A model generated the notes under the pieces. The model saw only the letters and a list, made by a program, of their open reading frames with translations, was not told the origin of the DNA and made no database searches. From an uncultured SAR86 cluster bacterium (GTDB lineage Bacteria; Pseudomonadota; Gammaproteobacteria; Magnimaribacterales; Magnimaribacteraceae), in assembly GCA_902532015.1 (NCBI GenBank), contig CACAGI010000011.1, positions 1-43,187 on the forward strand: DNA of 43,187 nt, in the 5' to 3' direction. The first letter of the stretch is position 1, and every line of letters begins with the position of its first letter. The translations under genes and the position numbers were made by a program. Shown here piece by piece: positions 8,224 through 18,266 of the stretch.

Positions 8224-10713
8224 ATGAATCATTTAAAAGCATTTTCATGTAAGTCTGTCTTAATACTCTTTGTTCTATTTAACCCATATCTTTTTACAGA
8301 AGACGAATCGTCTGATCAAGAAAAAGAAAAGGAGGAAGTTTATATTGAAGAGATGGTTAAGGAATATGAAGAGCTTAAAGGGTTTTTCATAAGCTATAGA
8401 GATCCAAAAACAAACGAAATTTTTTTAAAAATTAATAAAGATCAACTTAATAAGGAATTTATCTATTTCTCTCATGTGATCAATGGTGTAGTAGCTGCAA
8501 GGAGAAACAAAGGCAGTTATCTAGATAATGGTATTTTCAAAATTGAAAAGGATATAGATAATTTAAGATTCATCAGAGTTTTGACTAATTATACTTTTGA
8601 GGAAGAGAGTCCTTTAGCAAAATCTAAAGGAACCAATATTTCTGATTCAACGTTTAGAGTTCTTCCTATTGATGGAAAAAATGAAAATGAAGATGAATTT
8701 TTAGTCAATATTACAGAGTTGTTGCTTTCTGAAGACTTAACCAGTATTAAACCTATTAAATCAGATGATGACTACCATTCTTCAAGATTCAATTGGGGTC
8801 AAATCAGTCCTATAAAATCTAGAGTACTAGGTGTTTATAATTACGAACAAAATACAGACTTCGAAGTTGAATATGTCATTGAAAGTGCTCCTTCGTACAA
8901 CTACGATGGAGAAGATGTAGCTGATCCAAGAAATGTAAGTATACAAGTGCGTTTTAGTTTTATAGAAATGCCTCAAAATAATTTTGAACCTAGAATAGAA
9001 GATCAATCAATAGGTTATTTCTCTGACAGAGTAACAGACCTTTCTTCAAAAGATGTAACTCCGTATAAGGATCTAATAGGCAAGTGGGACCTACAAAAGA
9101 AGAATCCAGAGAAAGATTTATCAGAACCAATTAAACCTATAGTCTTTTGGATAGAAAACACTACTCCACTAGAGCTTAGAGATTATATAAAGCAAGGTGT
9201 TCTTGCCTGGAATATAGCTTTTGAAGAAGCGGGCTTTAAAAATGCTCTTCAAGTTAAAGTTCAACCTGATGATGCTACTTGGGACGCAGGAGATATTAGA
9301 TACAACGTATTAAGATGGACCTCATCTCCAAATCCACCCTTTGGTGGTTATGGGCCAAGCTTTACCAATCCTAGAACTGGTGAAATTATAGGAGCAGATA
9401 TTATGCTGGAATGGGTTTACCTAACTAATAGACTGTACGTAGATGGAATTTTTAATGATGGACACTCTCATGATCAATGCTTATCAGCTAGCATAGTCCA
9501 AGAAGGAATGATGTTCGCAAATTCCCTAAACATAAACGACCCAAAAATAATCGAACAAAGTATTATAAGACTAACCCTTCATGAGGTAGGTCATACTTTG
9601 GGACTGAATCATAATTTTAAAGGTAGCTTTCTTCACAACACTGAAGATGTACATAAACCAGAGATCACTAGTAAAGTAGGAGTAACTGCTTCTGTAATGG
9701 AATATCCTGCCATCAACCTTGCTCCATTGGGATATGAACAAGGTGATTATTACGACATAGTTCCTGGCCCCTATGATAAGTGGGCTATTAAATTTGGATA
9801 TACGCCAAATTTATCAGAAGACGAAAGAAGAGAAATTCTTAGTGAGTCCAATAAACCAGAGCATATGTTTGCGAATGATTCTGAGGACATGAGATCAGCT
9901 GGTTATGGAATAGATCCTAGGGCAATGATTAACGATCTGACTAATGACCCCATAACATACTCGATTCAAAGAATTGAATTAGTGAATCATGCACAAAAAG
10001 AATTGCCTTATAAATTTGCCAATAAAGCTACTAGTTGGGAAGAATATAGAAACGCTCATAAAATTATACTTAGAGAGCATCAAAGAGCTTTAGAAGTGGT
10101 CTCTAGATATATTGGAGGAGTCTACGTAGAGAGATCAAACCCCCAAGATGCTAATATAAAAGAACCCTACAGTCCTACTCCTTCTGAAGAACAAAGAAGG
10201 GCTATGTCTGTCTTATCAAAATACGCGTTTTCAAGCGAAGCCTTTCCTATAAACTCCGAACTACTTTCAAAAGTTCAATTAGAAAGAAGAATGTTTGATT
10301 TAAGGGGTGAGCATGAAGACCCCCAAATACATAAAATTATTCTTAGCATCCAAAACAAAGTTTTAGATCATATTTTAAATGCATGGACACTTTCAAGAAT
10401 AACCGATACCCAACTTTATGGTAACGACTATAGCGTTTATGAGGTTATTGACGATCTAACAGAAGGAATTTTTATGGAAGATATGAATAGCGAGGTATCC
10501 TCGGTAAGAAGAAATCTCCAAACTAGTTACGTTCGTAGGCTTATTGGCATTCTTGCTCAAGATTATTATGATGAGTTCGCAACAGCAGCAGCCTATAAAT
10601 CTTTAAGAGATATTGAAAGACTTATGAAGAAGTCTTCAAATCATGAACCAACTAAAGCACACAGAAAACTTATTTCTTGGATAATAGATTCCGGTTTGAA
10701 CAGAGCTCAATAA
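8224..10713 (+). CDS. Secreted zinc metalloprotease, metzincin-like (DUF5117/DUF4953 type)
   Basis: An 829-residue exported protein with an N-terminal hydrophobic signal (about residues 10-24, SVLILFVLFNPYLF). The catalytic zinc motif is complete: His453-Glu-x-x-His457-x-x-Gly-x-x-His463 in LHEVGHTLGLNH, followed by a possible Met-turn ASVMEYPAINLAP. The layout, with a long N-terminal domain (about residues 50-290) then the protease domain and a helical C-terminal region, matches large bacterial proteins annotated as zinc-dependent metalloproteases with DUF5117/DUF4953. It stands alone on the plus strand and ends 1 nt before the convergent hydrolase. Probably periplasmic or outer-membrane associated; physiological substrate unknown. 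Confidence 0.87.
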   Translation: MNHLKAFSCKSVLILFVLFNPYLFTEDESSDQEKEKEEVYIEEMVKEYEELKGFFISYRDPKTNEIFLKINKDQLNKEFIYFSHVINGVVAARRNKGSYLDNGIFKIEKDIDNLRFIRVLTNYTFEEESPLAKSKGTNISDSTFRVLPIDGKNENEDEFLVNITELLLSEDLTSIKPIKSDDDYHSSRFNWGQISPIKSRVLGVYNYEQNTDFEVEYVIESAPSYNYDGEDVADPRNVSIQVRFSFIEMPQNNFEPRIEDQSIGYFSDRVTDLSSKDVTPYKDLIGKWDLQKKNPEKDLSEPIKPIVFWIENTTPLELRDYIKQGVLAWNIAFEEAGFKNALQVKVQPDDATWDAGDIRYNVLRWTSSPNPPFGGYGPSFTNPRTGEIIGADIMLEWVYLTNRLYVDGIFNDGHSHDQCLSASIVQEGMMFANSLNINDPKIIEQSIIRLTLHEVGHTLGLNHNFKGSFLHNTEDVHKPEITSKVGVTASVMEYPAINLAPLGYEQGDYYDIVPGPYDKWAIKFGYTPNLSEDERREILSESNKPEHMFANDSEDMRSAGYGIDPRAMINDLTNDPITYSIQRIELVNHAQKELPYKFANKATSWEEYRNAHKIILREHQRALEVVSRYIGGVYVERSNPQDANIKEPYSPTPSEEQRRAMSVLSKYAFSSEAFPINSELLSKVQLERRMFDLRGEHEDPQIHKIILSIQNKVLDHILNAWTLSRITDTQLYGNDYSVYEVIDDLTEGIFMEDMNSEVSSVRRNLQTSYVRRLIGILAQDYYDEFATAAAYKSLRDIERLMKKSSNHEPTKAHRKLISWIIDSGLNRAQ

Positions 10714-10714
10714 A

Positions 10715-11701
10715 CTAAACTTTCCCGAGGAAATCCAAAATAAAGTTATTAACTTCCTCTGGAGCTTCTTGTTGAGTCCAGTGACCTATTCCATCTAATG
10801 CTTCAGCAAATAGTAAGTTTTTATAATTTGGCCCTATTCTGTCTATTAAAGTTACATCACTTGGAACAAAGAAATTAACTGGGTCCAAAGTTCCTGTAAC
10901 AAAAAAAGCTGGTTGCTCTAAAACCTTTCCTTCTAACTCTGGTATTTCATGCCAATCAATGTTCTGTGCTCTGTATCTATTAAAAGGTCCTCTTAGTCCG
11001 CTTATTTCAAATTGACTAACAAAGTATTCTAAATCTTCTTTTGAGAACCAATCCGGAAAGTCTTCAAATACTTCCATTCCTTCTAAAAAAGTTGAGTCTT
11101 TTGTTTTTTCAGGAACAAGTCCACTTTGACCTTTTTCAAAATTAAACTTCATGCCCCTACCGTCACTGTTTGTATAAGTTATGAATAAAGCTCTAGATAA
11201 ATCAGATTCAAATTCTTCTTCTGCTATGCCTTCTTTTTGGAAATAAAGTTGATAGAAAAAACGATCTTTATATATTTCTTTCCATAGATCTAAAGTAGGC
11301 ATAGGGCCTCTTCCCATAAAAGGAACAGAAAGAGTTCCTGTAGCAGTTATTCTGTCTTCATTTAAGGCCGCAGTGTTAAGCGCTATTGGCCCGCCCCAGT
11401 CATGCCCAATGGTAATAGCAGTGTCATAATCAAGGGCATCAATTATTCCTATAACGTCATTGGTCATATTTCTCATTGAGTAAGCTTCGATTTCATGAGG
11501 TTTATCCGATTCACCATAACCCCTTACATCATAAGCAACCGCTTTAAAACCAGCGGCAGCTACTGCAGGTAATTGATGTCTATAACTATACCAACTCTCA
11601 GGCCAGCCATGACAAAAGATAACTAAAGGGCCCTCGCCCATCATGGCTAGTCTTATATTAATTCCGTTACTTTCTACAACCTTAAATTCTACTTCTGACA
11701 T
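10715..11701 (-). CDS. Alpha/beta hydrolase, epoxide-hydrolase-like
   Basis: A 328-residue alpha/beta-hydrolase. HGWPESWYSYRHQLP gives the oxyanion HGxP, followed by DVRGYGESDKP; the nucleophile is Asp101 in GHDWGGPIAL, and the late GHWTQQEAPEEVN carries the catalytic histidine. An Asp nucleophile with HGWPE is the epoxide hydrolase/haloalkane dehalogenase signature, and the cap with paired tyrosines fits epoxide hydrolases better. The cytoplasmic product has no signal peptide. RBS AAGGA lies 6 nt before the ATG. It sits 39 nt downstream of HupE on the same strand but the gap and RBS suggest loose linkage. Substrate unknown. Confidence 0.88.
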   Translation of the reverse strand: MSEVEFKVVESNGINIRLAMMGEGPLVIFCHGWPESWYSYRHQLPAVAAAGFKAVAYDVRGYGESDKPHEIEAYSMRNMTNDVIGIIDALDYDTAITIGHDWGGPIALNTAALNEDRITATGTLSVPFMGRGPMPTLDLWKEIYKDRFFYQLYFQKEGIAEEEFESDLSRALFITYTNSDGRGMKFNFEKGQSGLVPEKTKDSTFLEGMEVFEDFPDWFSKEDLEYFVSQFEISGLRGPFNRYRAQNIDWHEIPELEGKVLEQPAFFVTGTLDPVNFFVPSDVTLIDRIGPNYKNLLFAEALDGIGHWTQQEAPEEVNNFILDFLGKV

Positions 11702-11740
11702 ATTTTTTCCTTTTTGTTAAATTATTTTATAGCACAATAC

Positions 11741-12694
11741 CTACAAAGCTAAAACTCTTTCAATCAACCAGAAAGATCCTAAGCCTCCAATTAAATAGGA
11801 GGCATATTGATGTATGGTTGTATTAAATAAACTTCTGGTAAGAAGCCAGATTATTATTCCAAATAAAGGTAAGACTAGTAACTGACCAACTTCTATTCCA
11901 ATATTAAAGAAAAGTAACGAAAATAAAAGTGCGTCATTGTTAACTCCTATATCGTTCAAAGCTCCAGCAAACCCCAACCCATGTAGCAAACCAAATCCAA
12001 ATGCTACTACCCATGGAGTTGATTGATATTTATATTTTTCACTTACTTCTAAAGCTAAATAAATTAAAGTTAATGCAATGAAGGCTTCTGTTGAAGCTTG
12101 TGGCATCTTGATAAGCTCTAGTACTGACAAACCCAAGGTAATGCTGTGAGCAATAGTGAATGCTGTTATAGTCTTAAATAAGTTTGCGGTGCCAGAAACA
12201 ATAAATAAAAGACCAAAAACAAAAAGCATATGATCAATTCCACTCAATAAATGCTCTACGCCTAGCCAAAAATATCCTATTGGATAAATGCTCACTTCTT
12301 CAGGAACTATAATTGTAGCGTTATTGACTGTAGCTAAACCTTCAAATTTAGTCCCATCTTTAAATGTCACGCTAATCAAAGCGTCAGTTATTCTTGATAA
12401 CCCCTTAAGACTTATTTCCTTTCCTTTTATTGAGTCACCGCATGTCATTGAAAGCTCAAAGACCAAATATTTACCTTCAATTTTAGGTAAATTTCTTTCC
12501 TTTTCCTCACAATCAGAAAAAATTATTTCGGCAGGCAGGCCAACTGCGTTCGATGGGAACATCCAGTTTCCTTTGTAAGAACTATCATCTTGTTCTTCTA
12601 ATAATAATCTTGCAGGATTCATTTCATGACCAAAGAGATTGCCTAAGAACAGGAAAGATATGCTTATTGTTAAGACTTTAATCAGATTGAGCAT
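11741..12694 (-). CDS. HupE/UreJ-family membrane protein
   Basis: A 317-residue protein with a signal-like N-terminus, a soluble extracytoplasmic region (about residues 25-130, with two Cys), then six or so TM segments. The membrane half carries the HupE/UreJ features: FWLGVEHLLSGIDHMLFVFG, AHSITLGLSVL and FGFGLLHGLGFAGAL, rich in His that could bind nickel or cobalt. HupE proteins are secondary Ni/Co transporters, but no urease or hydrogenase genes are visible, so cargo is uncertain. The start overlaps the end of the PPIase gene by 17 nt, implying coupled expression and a shared task. Confidence 0.83.
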   Translation of the reverse strand: MLNLIKVLTISISFLFLGNLFGHEMNPARLLLEEQDDSSYKGNWMFPSNAVGLPAEIIFSDCEEKERNLPKIEGKYLVFELSMTCGDSIKGKEISLKGLSRITDALISVTFKDGTKFEGLATVNNATIIVPEEVSIYPIGYFWLGVEHLLSGIDHMLFVFGLLFIVSGTANLFKTITAFTIAHSITLGLSVLELIKMPQASTEAFIALTLIYLALEVSEKYKYQSTPWVVAFGFGLLHGLGFAGALNDIGVNNDALLFSLLFFNIGIEVGQLLVLPLFGIIIWLLTRSLFNTTIHQYASYLIGGLGSFWLIERVLAL

Positions 12695-13487
12695 TTAAAT
12701 CTGAGAGTATTTCTATCTCGTACTCTTTTCTAAGCTTCTCTAAATACTTAGCAGTAGATTGGCTTTGGTCTCTAGCTAGGATATCACTAACAACAATGCT
12801 TCTTACTTGACTAAGTTCTGGCAAAAAAGAGTCAGTATAAGAATTCAAAAAAATCAGATGTTCTCCATATTCTGATGAGATAGGACCATCCCATCTTTTA
12901 ATATCTAAGTCTTTAATTGAATCGGAAAATTGATCACCAAATGATCTCTTTAATTCCTTTGATGTTTTCATTGAAAAGTTCTTTCCTAAAAGAAAGGGAT
13001 CTCCAAAGAAGCTAGGCTCTTCTCCTTGTTGTATTGATTTTAAGGCTTTGATGGACCTAGATTGTGCTTGATTGTTTTCACTAAAATAAATGTGCGAAAA
13101 GGTATAAGTACTTTCAACAAAATAATCGTCCTTATGATTACTATAGTATTCTTTTATTTCTTCTTCTAAGGGGTTTTTCGAGATTGATTCTTGTTTCAAG
13201 AAACTTATCTTTTGTGCCAATCTTCTTTTGATAATTATGTCATTTTTATCTAAACCTAATTTTAAGGCCTCTCGATAAAGTATCTCTTCATCTATTAACT
13301 GCTTAATAATGCCGTCGATTTCTTCATTGGTAGGTTCTCTTCCAACCTGGGTTATCCATGTATTAATTAATGAATCTAGTTCAGATTCATAGATAGTAAT
13401 TTTATTAGGGCTATCTTCATTAAAGACAATATCTATCACAAAGATAAATAATCCTATTGAAAAGAAAATAAATAGTTTTTGTTTCAC
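12678..13487 (-). CDS. Parvulin-type peptidyl-prolyl cis-trans isomerase, membrane-anchored
   Basis: A 269-residue protein with an N-terminal TM/signal anchor (residues 4-22) followed by a SurA/PpiD-like region: IDGIIKQLIDEEILYREALKLGL (described here only by position, residues 63-85) and LAQKISFLKQES, then a degenerate PPIC domain around residues 120-240 (YTFSHIYFSENN, GPISSEYGEHLIFLN). Such PPIases fold exported proteins in the periplasm. It starts with GTG; I see no good Shine-Dalgarno or better start. It overlaps HupE by 17 nt, and PPIase-HupE pairing suggests the isomerase assists the extracytoplasmic domain of HupE or a common partner. Confidence 0.78.
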   Translation of the reverse strand: MKQKLFIFFSIGLFIFVIDIVFNEDSPNKITIYESELDSLINTWITQVGREPTNEEIDGIIKQLIDEEILYREALKLGLDKNDIIIKRRLAQKISFLKQESISKNPLEEEIKEYYSNHKDDYFVESTYTFSHIYFSENNQAQSRSIKALKSIQQGEEPSFFGDPFLLGKNFSMKTSKELKRSFGDQFSDSIKDLDIKRWDGPISSEYGEHLIFLNSYTDSFLPELSQVRSIVVSDILARDQSQSTAKYLEKLRKEYEIEILSDLNAQSD

Positions 13488-13577
13488 TTTTAGTTAGAAT
13501 AATACTAATCAGGATATAGAGTAATATTAATTAAAAAATAATAAAAACAGTAACTTATACATTAGTTCTCTAGTTAT

Positions 13578-16500
13578 TTACCAAGTATCCACGTTAGGTC
13601 TTTTCTTAGAAGATCTGTCTTTCCTAGGAGGTAGTGATTTAAGGGCTCCCATTATCCAATTTCTTGTTTCTGCCGGATCTATAACATCATCTAGCTCGAA
13701 GTGAGAAGCCATGTTAACTGCCCTGCCCCTGTGATAGCTGTCTGCTACCATTTTTTCATAAGCTTCAATTCTTTTCTTAGGGTCTTTAATTGCTTCTAGT
13801 TCCTTTCTGTATCCAAGCTTAACTGCTCCCTCTAAACCCATACCTCCAAATTCACCTGTTGGCCAGGTAACTGTAAACAGAGGAATCTTAAAACTACCGC
13901 CTGCCATAGCTTGAGCACCTAAGCCGTAAGCCTTTCTAATAACAACAGACATTAGAGGAGTTTCTATATTTGCTCCGACCACAAACATTCTACTAGCGTG
14001 CCTTACTAAAGCTGTTTTTTCACTTTCCGGACCTACCATTATTCCTGGGCAATCGATAAGAGAAAGAATAGGAATATCAAAAGCATCGCACAGTTGAATA
14101 AACCTAGATCCTTTATCAGCTCCAGGTGAATCAATTGCACCTGATAAATGGCCTGGATTATTAGCTACAACGCCAACTGGTCTTCCTTCAACTCTAATGA
14201 AAGAAGTTATGATCCCGGGTGCCCAATCTTTTCTAATTTCCAGAATAGACCCTATGTCAGCTACACCTTCTATGACTTCTCTCATGTCATAGTACCTAAG
14301 TCTATTTTCCGGCACTGTAAATCTTAACTTTCTCGGGTCAGGTGCTTTCCAATCTTTCACAGGACCTTGGAAGTAAGATAAATATTTCTTAGCTACCTCA
14401 ACTGCTTCCTTTTCGTCTTTAACAGAAAGATCTACCACTCCGTTTGGAACTTGTACATCCATAGGACCCACTTCATCAGGGGTAAAGACTCCCAAGCCTC
14501 CTCCTTCTATCATGGCTGGCCCACCTATTCCTATATTGGAATCTTCAGTTGCGATAATTACATCGCAACACCCTAATAACACTGCATTACCTGCGAAACA
14601 TCTTCCTGTGGTTATTCCAATAACAGGAACTAAACCTGATAATTGGGCAAAGTAAGTGAAGGCTAAACAATCTAACCCTGCTACTCCAGAAGTATCTGTA
14701 TCACCTGGTCGACCTCCTCCACCTTCAGCAAATAGAATAGTGGGAAGTCTATTTTGCTCAGCAATTTCAAACATTCTATCTTTTTTGGCATGATTCATTT
14801 TTCCCTGAGTGCCAGCTAAAACCATATAGTCATAAGACATGGCCATTACCCTTGAATCACTTTCTCCAAATAAATCGCCATTGACTTGGCCCAAACCACA
14901 GACCATTCCATCTCCAGTGGTATTCTTAATTAAGTCTTCTTCAGTTCGTCTTCTTCTTTGTGCTGCCATGACAACAGATCCATACTCAACAAAAGATCCT
15001 TCATCGCATAAATCTTCTATATTTTCTCTAGCGGTTCTATGACCTGTTGAATATCTTTTTTTAACTGCCTCTGGTCTATTTACATCATGGCTAGCTCCTT
15101 TTCTTTCCAAAGCTTCTTTAAGATCTGGTCTAATCCTATCAAGATCTACTTCTTTAGTTTTCTTAGTGGCTTTTTCTCTAACTTCAGCGAGCTCTATAGT
15201 CATCAATGAATGACCTTCAAATACTGTATCTTGCGGCTGGACTTTGATTTCTTTGACTATGCCGCTAATACTAGAAAGAACTTCATGCTCCATTTTCATG
15301 GCTTCCATGATAAGGAGAGGTTTTCCCTTCCAGATTTCATCACCCTTCTTAACATCAAACTTAACAATCATTCCTTGCATAGGGGCTTTTATGCTTGATA
15401 AACCATCTTCTAATTGATCATTTTCTAATTGAAGTATATTTTCGGATTGATCAACAAAAACTCCACCAGTCTTACCATGATCAAGAACTGCTAAAGGGTC
15501 AAGATCTTCTATCTTCCCTCTCTTTGGGACATCTTTCTTTATGCTTCTATTTATATCAGATAAGTTAGCGTGCTTACCGCTAGATAAAAGATTCTTTATA
15601 TTCTGATCTAGAAAATTAGTGTGCGACTCATTATTCTTAAATTTTGTATCAGAAAGGATATTTTTTAATAAATCTAAATTTGTTGGCACTCCTTCAATTT
15701 TAAATTCGCATAAAGACCTATAATTTCTTTTAAGAGCTTGCTTGAAGTTATCTTCAGGAGAATGGGTAATTACTTTGGCTATGAGAGAATCAAAAGCAGG
15801 ATTCGTTTCATAACCGCTATAGCCATAACTATCTGATCTTACTCCAGGACCAGAAGGTAAATCAAAAGATATAAATTTTCCTCCAGAAGGTTTGATTTCA
15901 CCTTCAGAGTCTATAACTTCCATATTGACACGTGATTGAATAGCAAATCCTTTCGGCTCAGGAATATTCTTTTGTTCTAACTGAAGTTGTTTTAGAGTTT
16001 TACCTGAAGCAATTTGAATTTGTGCTTTTACTAAATCTAAACCTAATACAGCCTCAGTTACAGTATGTTCTACTTGTATTCTGGCATTGCATTCAATAAA
16101 TTTGAAATCTTCCTTAGCGTAATTAACCAAAAATTCTACAGTCGCTAAGCCTTCATATTTAGATGCTTTAATTAACTCTACCGATGCATCAAACATTTTC
16201 TCTTTTAGTTCTTTTTTTATTCCAGGTGCAGGAGCAATTTCTATAATTTTCTGATGTCTTCTTTGGGTCGAACATTCCCTTTCGTGCATATGGGTTGCCT
16301 GCCCTTTACCGTCACCCAATACTTGGATTTCTACATGCCTATAATTTTTTAAATATTCTTCTATGTAAAGATCTGATGAATCAAAAGCAGATTTTGCTTC
16401 AGAGGAAGCTCTACTCATTGCATCTTTTAAATCTGCCTCCGAATTAACGACCCTCATGCCTCTTCCGCCACCACCCGCTATAGCTTTTATAACTATAGAA

Positions 16501-16955
16501 GAGTTCTTTTTTAAATCTTTAAAGAAACTTGATGCTTGTTTTAAAGATGTCTTTCCTTGTGTTCCCCTGACTACAGGAATATCTAACTTGAGAGCTAATT
16601 TTTTTGCTTCAGACTTATCACCAAAAATAGTTAAACATTTTTCTGAAGGTCCAATAAATTTTATTCTCGCTTGTTTAGCTGCTTTTGCAAAAGCTGGGTT
16701 TTCACTTAAAAAACCATAACCCGGATGGATACCATCTACTTTCTCGCGCTTAGCTACAGCAATTACCTTCTTGATGTCCAGATAAGCACTAGCCCCCTTC
16801 TCATCAATCATGAAAGATTCATCCATCTTTGAAAGATGTAAGGAATTTATATCGTCTTCAGAAAATATACCAACGGTCTTGATGCCTAAATCATTGCAAG
16901 TTCTTGCTATTCTGATAGCAATCTCTCCTCTATTAGCAATCAATATTTTTTTCAT
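13578..16955 (-). CDS. Single-chain acyl-CoA carboxylase (BC-BCCP-CT fusion)
   Basis: An 1125-residue biotin-dependent carboxylase holding all activities in one chain. Residues 1-450 are biotin carboxylase (KILIANRGEIAIRIART; KAIAGGGGRGMRVV; EFIECNARIQVEHTVTE-type motif). A biotinyl domain follows with EAMKMEHE, the biotin-bearing Lys being 554. From about 630 to the end is a full-length PccB-type carboxyltransferase (RPEAVKKRYSTGHRTARENI; LSLIDCPGIMVGPESEK). This matches single-chain long-chain acyl-CoA carboxylases in architecture rather than the split AccABCD or PccAB sets. It would carboxylate an acyl-CoA using ATP and bicarbonate. It lies 36 nt downstream of an acyl-CoA dehydrogenase, suggesting catabolic acyl-CoA processing; substrate chain length cannot be read from sequence. 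Confidence 0.9.
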   Translation of the reverse strand: MKKILIANRGEIAIRIARTCNDLGIKTVGIFSEDDINSLHLSKMDESFMIDEKGASAYLDIKKVIAVAKREKVDGIHPGYGFLSENPAFAKAAKQARIKFIGPSEKCLTIFGDKSEAKKLALKLDIPVVRGTQGKTSLKQASSFFKDLKKNSSIVIKAIAGGGGRGMRVVNSEADLKDAMSRASSEAKSAFDSSDLYIEEYLKNYRHVEIQVLGDGKGQATHMHERECSTQRRHQKIIEIAPAPGIKKELKEKMFDASVELIKASKYEGLATVEFLVNYAKEDFKFIECNARIQVEHTVTEAVLGLDLVKAQIQIASGKTLKQLQLEQKNIPEPKGFAIQSRVNMEVIDSEGEIKPSGGKFISFDLPSGPGVRSDSYGYSGYETNPAFDSLIAKVITHSPEDNFKQALKRNYRSLCEFKIEGVPTNLDLLKNILSDTKFKNNESHTNFLDQNIKNLLSSGKHANLSDINRSIKKDVPKRGKIEDLDPLAVLDHGKTGGVFVDQSENILQLENDQLEDGLSSIKAPMQGMIVKFDVKKGDEIWKGKPLLIMEAMKMEHEVLSSISGIVKEIKVQPQDTVFEGHSLMTIELAEVREKATKKTKEVDLDRIRPDLKEALERKGASHDVNRPEAVKKRYSTGHRTARENIEDLCDEGSFVEYGSVVMAAQRRRRTEEDLIKNTTGDGMVCGLGQVNGDLFGESDSRVMAMSYDYMVLAGTQGKMNHAKKDRMFEIAEQNRLPTILFAEGGGGRPGDTDTSGVAGLDCLAFTYFAQLSGLVPVIGITTGRCFAGNAVLLGCCDVIIATEDSNIGIGGPAMIEGGGLGVFTPDEVGPMDVQVPNGVVDLSVKDEKEAVEVAKKYLSYFQGPVKDWKAPDPRKLRFTVPENRLRYYDMREVIEGVADIGSILEIRKDWAPGIITSFIRVEGRPVGVVANNPGHLSGAIDSPGADKGSRFIQLCDAFDIPILSLIDCPGIMVGPESEKTALVRHASRMFVVGANIETPLMSVVIRKAYGLGAQAMAGGSFKIPLFTVTWPTGEFGGMGLEGAVKLGYRKELEAIKDPKKRIEAYEKMVADSYHRGRAVNMASHFELDDVIDPAETRNWIMGALKSLPPRKDRSSKKRPNVDTW

Positions 16956-16991
16956 AAAAATATATCGAACAGGTAAGGAATTATGATCGGC

Positions 16992-18242
16992 TTACCAAAG
17001 ATCGTATTTTTGAAGCTCGGCTCTTCCAACAACCATGTGATGCACTTCATCTGGTCCATCAGCAAATCTTAAATGCCTTATATCAGTGTATAAACCAGCT
17101 AGAGGAGTCCATTGAGAGATTCCAGCTGCACCATGCATCTGTATGGCTTGATCAATGATCTTGCAAGCTTTTTCAGGAACCATTGCTTTAATGGCGCTTA
17201 CGTAAACTCTTGCTTCTTTATTTCCAAGGACATCCATAGCTTTAGCTGCCTGTAATACTGCTAAACGCATTGCATCTATCTCTATCCTTGCTCGGGAAAT
17301 TATTTCTAGATTCCCTCCTAACTTTGCAATAGGTTTACCAAAAGCTTCTCGCGTACCGGCTCTTTTAACCATCAGTTCAAGCGCAATTTCGGCCTTTCCA
17401 ATGGTTCTCATACAATGATGAATTCTTCCTGGTCCTAATCTGACTTGAGAAATTTCAAATCCTCTACCTTCACCTAACAATATGTTTTCTTTAGGTACTC
17501 TTACGTTATCAAATTTAATATGCATATGACCATGAGGTGCATGATCATGACCAAAAACTTGCATACCTTCAAGAATTTGTACTCCAGGTGTGTCCTTTGG
17601 AACTAGAATTTGAGATTGCTGTTTTGAAGGATGGGCATCAGGGCTTGTTTTAACCATGGTGATCATGATTTTGCATCTAGGATCCCCTGCACCTGAAATA
17701 TAGAATTTTTCTCCATTGATAACCCATTCATCTCCATCTAAAACAGCACTAGTGCTAATATTCTTAGCATCTGAAGAAGCTAAATTAGGTTCAGTCATGG
17801 CATAAGCAGATCGTATTTCTCCATTTAAAAGAGGCTCTAGCCACTGTTTCTTTTGTTCTTCTGTTCCAACTCTTTCTAGAACTTCCATATTTCCAGTATC
17901 GGGTGCACTGCAATTCATACTCTCAGACGCTAATGGATACTTTCCTATTTCTGTTGCAACATAAGTGTAATCAAGATTTGTAAGTCCATCTCCTATATTG
18001 CCATCAGGATCAGGTAAGAAGAAATTCCATAATCCCAATTCTCTAGCTTTATCCTTAGCACCTTCCATAAGCTCAATTTGCCTTGGGTGCCATGTCCATC
18101 TGTCTTCTTTTTCATTTTGAAGAGCAGAATATTCTTGTTGTATTGGTTTAATATTTTCTTCGCAATGTTTTTTAACCAAGTCCATTAAGGGTTGGGTTTT
18201 CTTTGACATCGAAAGTTCGAAAAGTTCTGGGTTAGTGCTCAT
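16992..18242 (-). CDS. Acyl-CoA dehydrogenase (ACAD10/11-like)
   Basis: A 416-residue FAD-dependent acyl-CoA dehydrogenase. Seen: AYAMTEPNLASSDAKNIST (FAD/substrate loop), WVINGEKFYISGAGDPRCK, and GTREAFGKPIAKLGGN in place of RxxFGxxI. The C-terminal IRHLRFADGPDEVHHMVVGR contains the likely catalytic acid and the ADGPDEVH pattern common to the ACAD10/11-type branch. AAGGAG 8 nt before the ATG is a strong ribosome-binding site. It is followed 36 nt later by the single-chain acyl-CoA carboxylase, so both probably act on one acyl-CoA pathway. It is preceded by the DUF3604 gene with a 24-nt gap. Cytoplasmic. Confidence 0.9.
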   Translation of the reverse strand: MSTNPELFELSMSKKTQPLMDLVKKHCEENIKPIQQEYSALQNEKEDRWTWHPRQIELMEGAKDKARELGLWNFFLPDPDGNIGDGLTNLDYTYVATEIGKYPLASESMNCSAPDTGNMEVLERVGTEEQKKQWLEPLLNGEIRSAYAMTEPNLASSDAKNISTSAVLDGDEWVINGEKFYISGAGDPRCKIMITMVKTSPDAHPSKQQSQILVPKDTPGVQILEGMQVFGHDHAPHGHMHIKFDNVRVPKENILLGEGRGFEISQVRLGPGRIHHCMRTIGKAEIALELMVKRAGTREAFGKPIAKLGGNLEIISRARIEIDAMRLAVLQAAKAMDVLGNKEARVYVSAIKAMVPEKACKIIDQAIQMHGAAGISQWTPLAGLYTDIRHLRFADGPDEVHHMVVGRAELQKYDLW

Positions 18243-18266
18243 GTTATATCTCCTTAATAACTTTAA

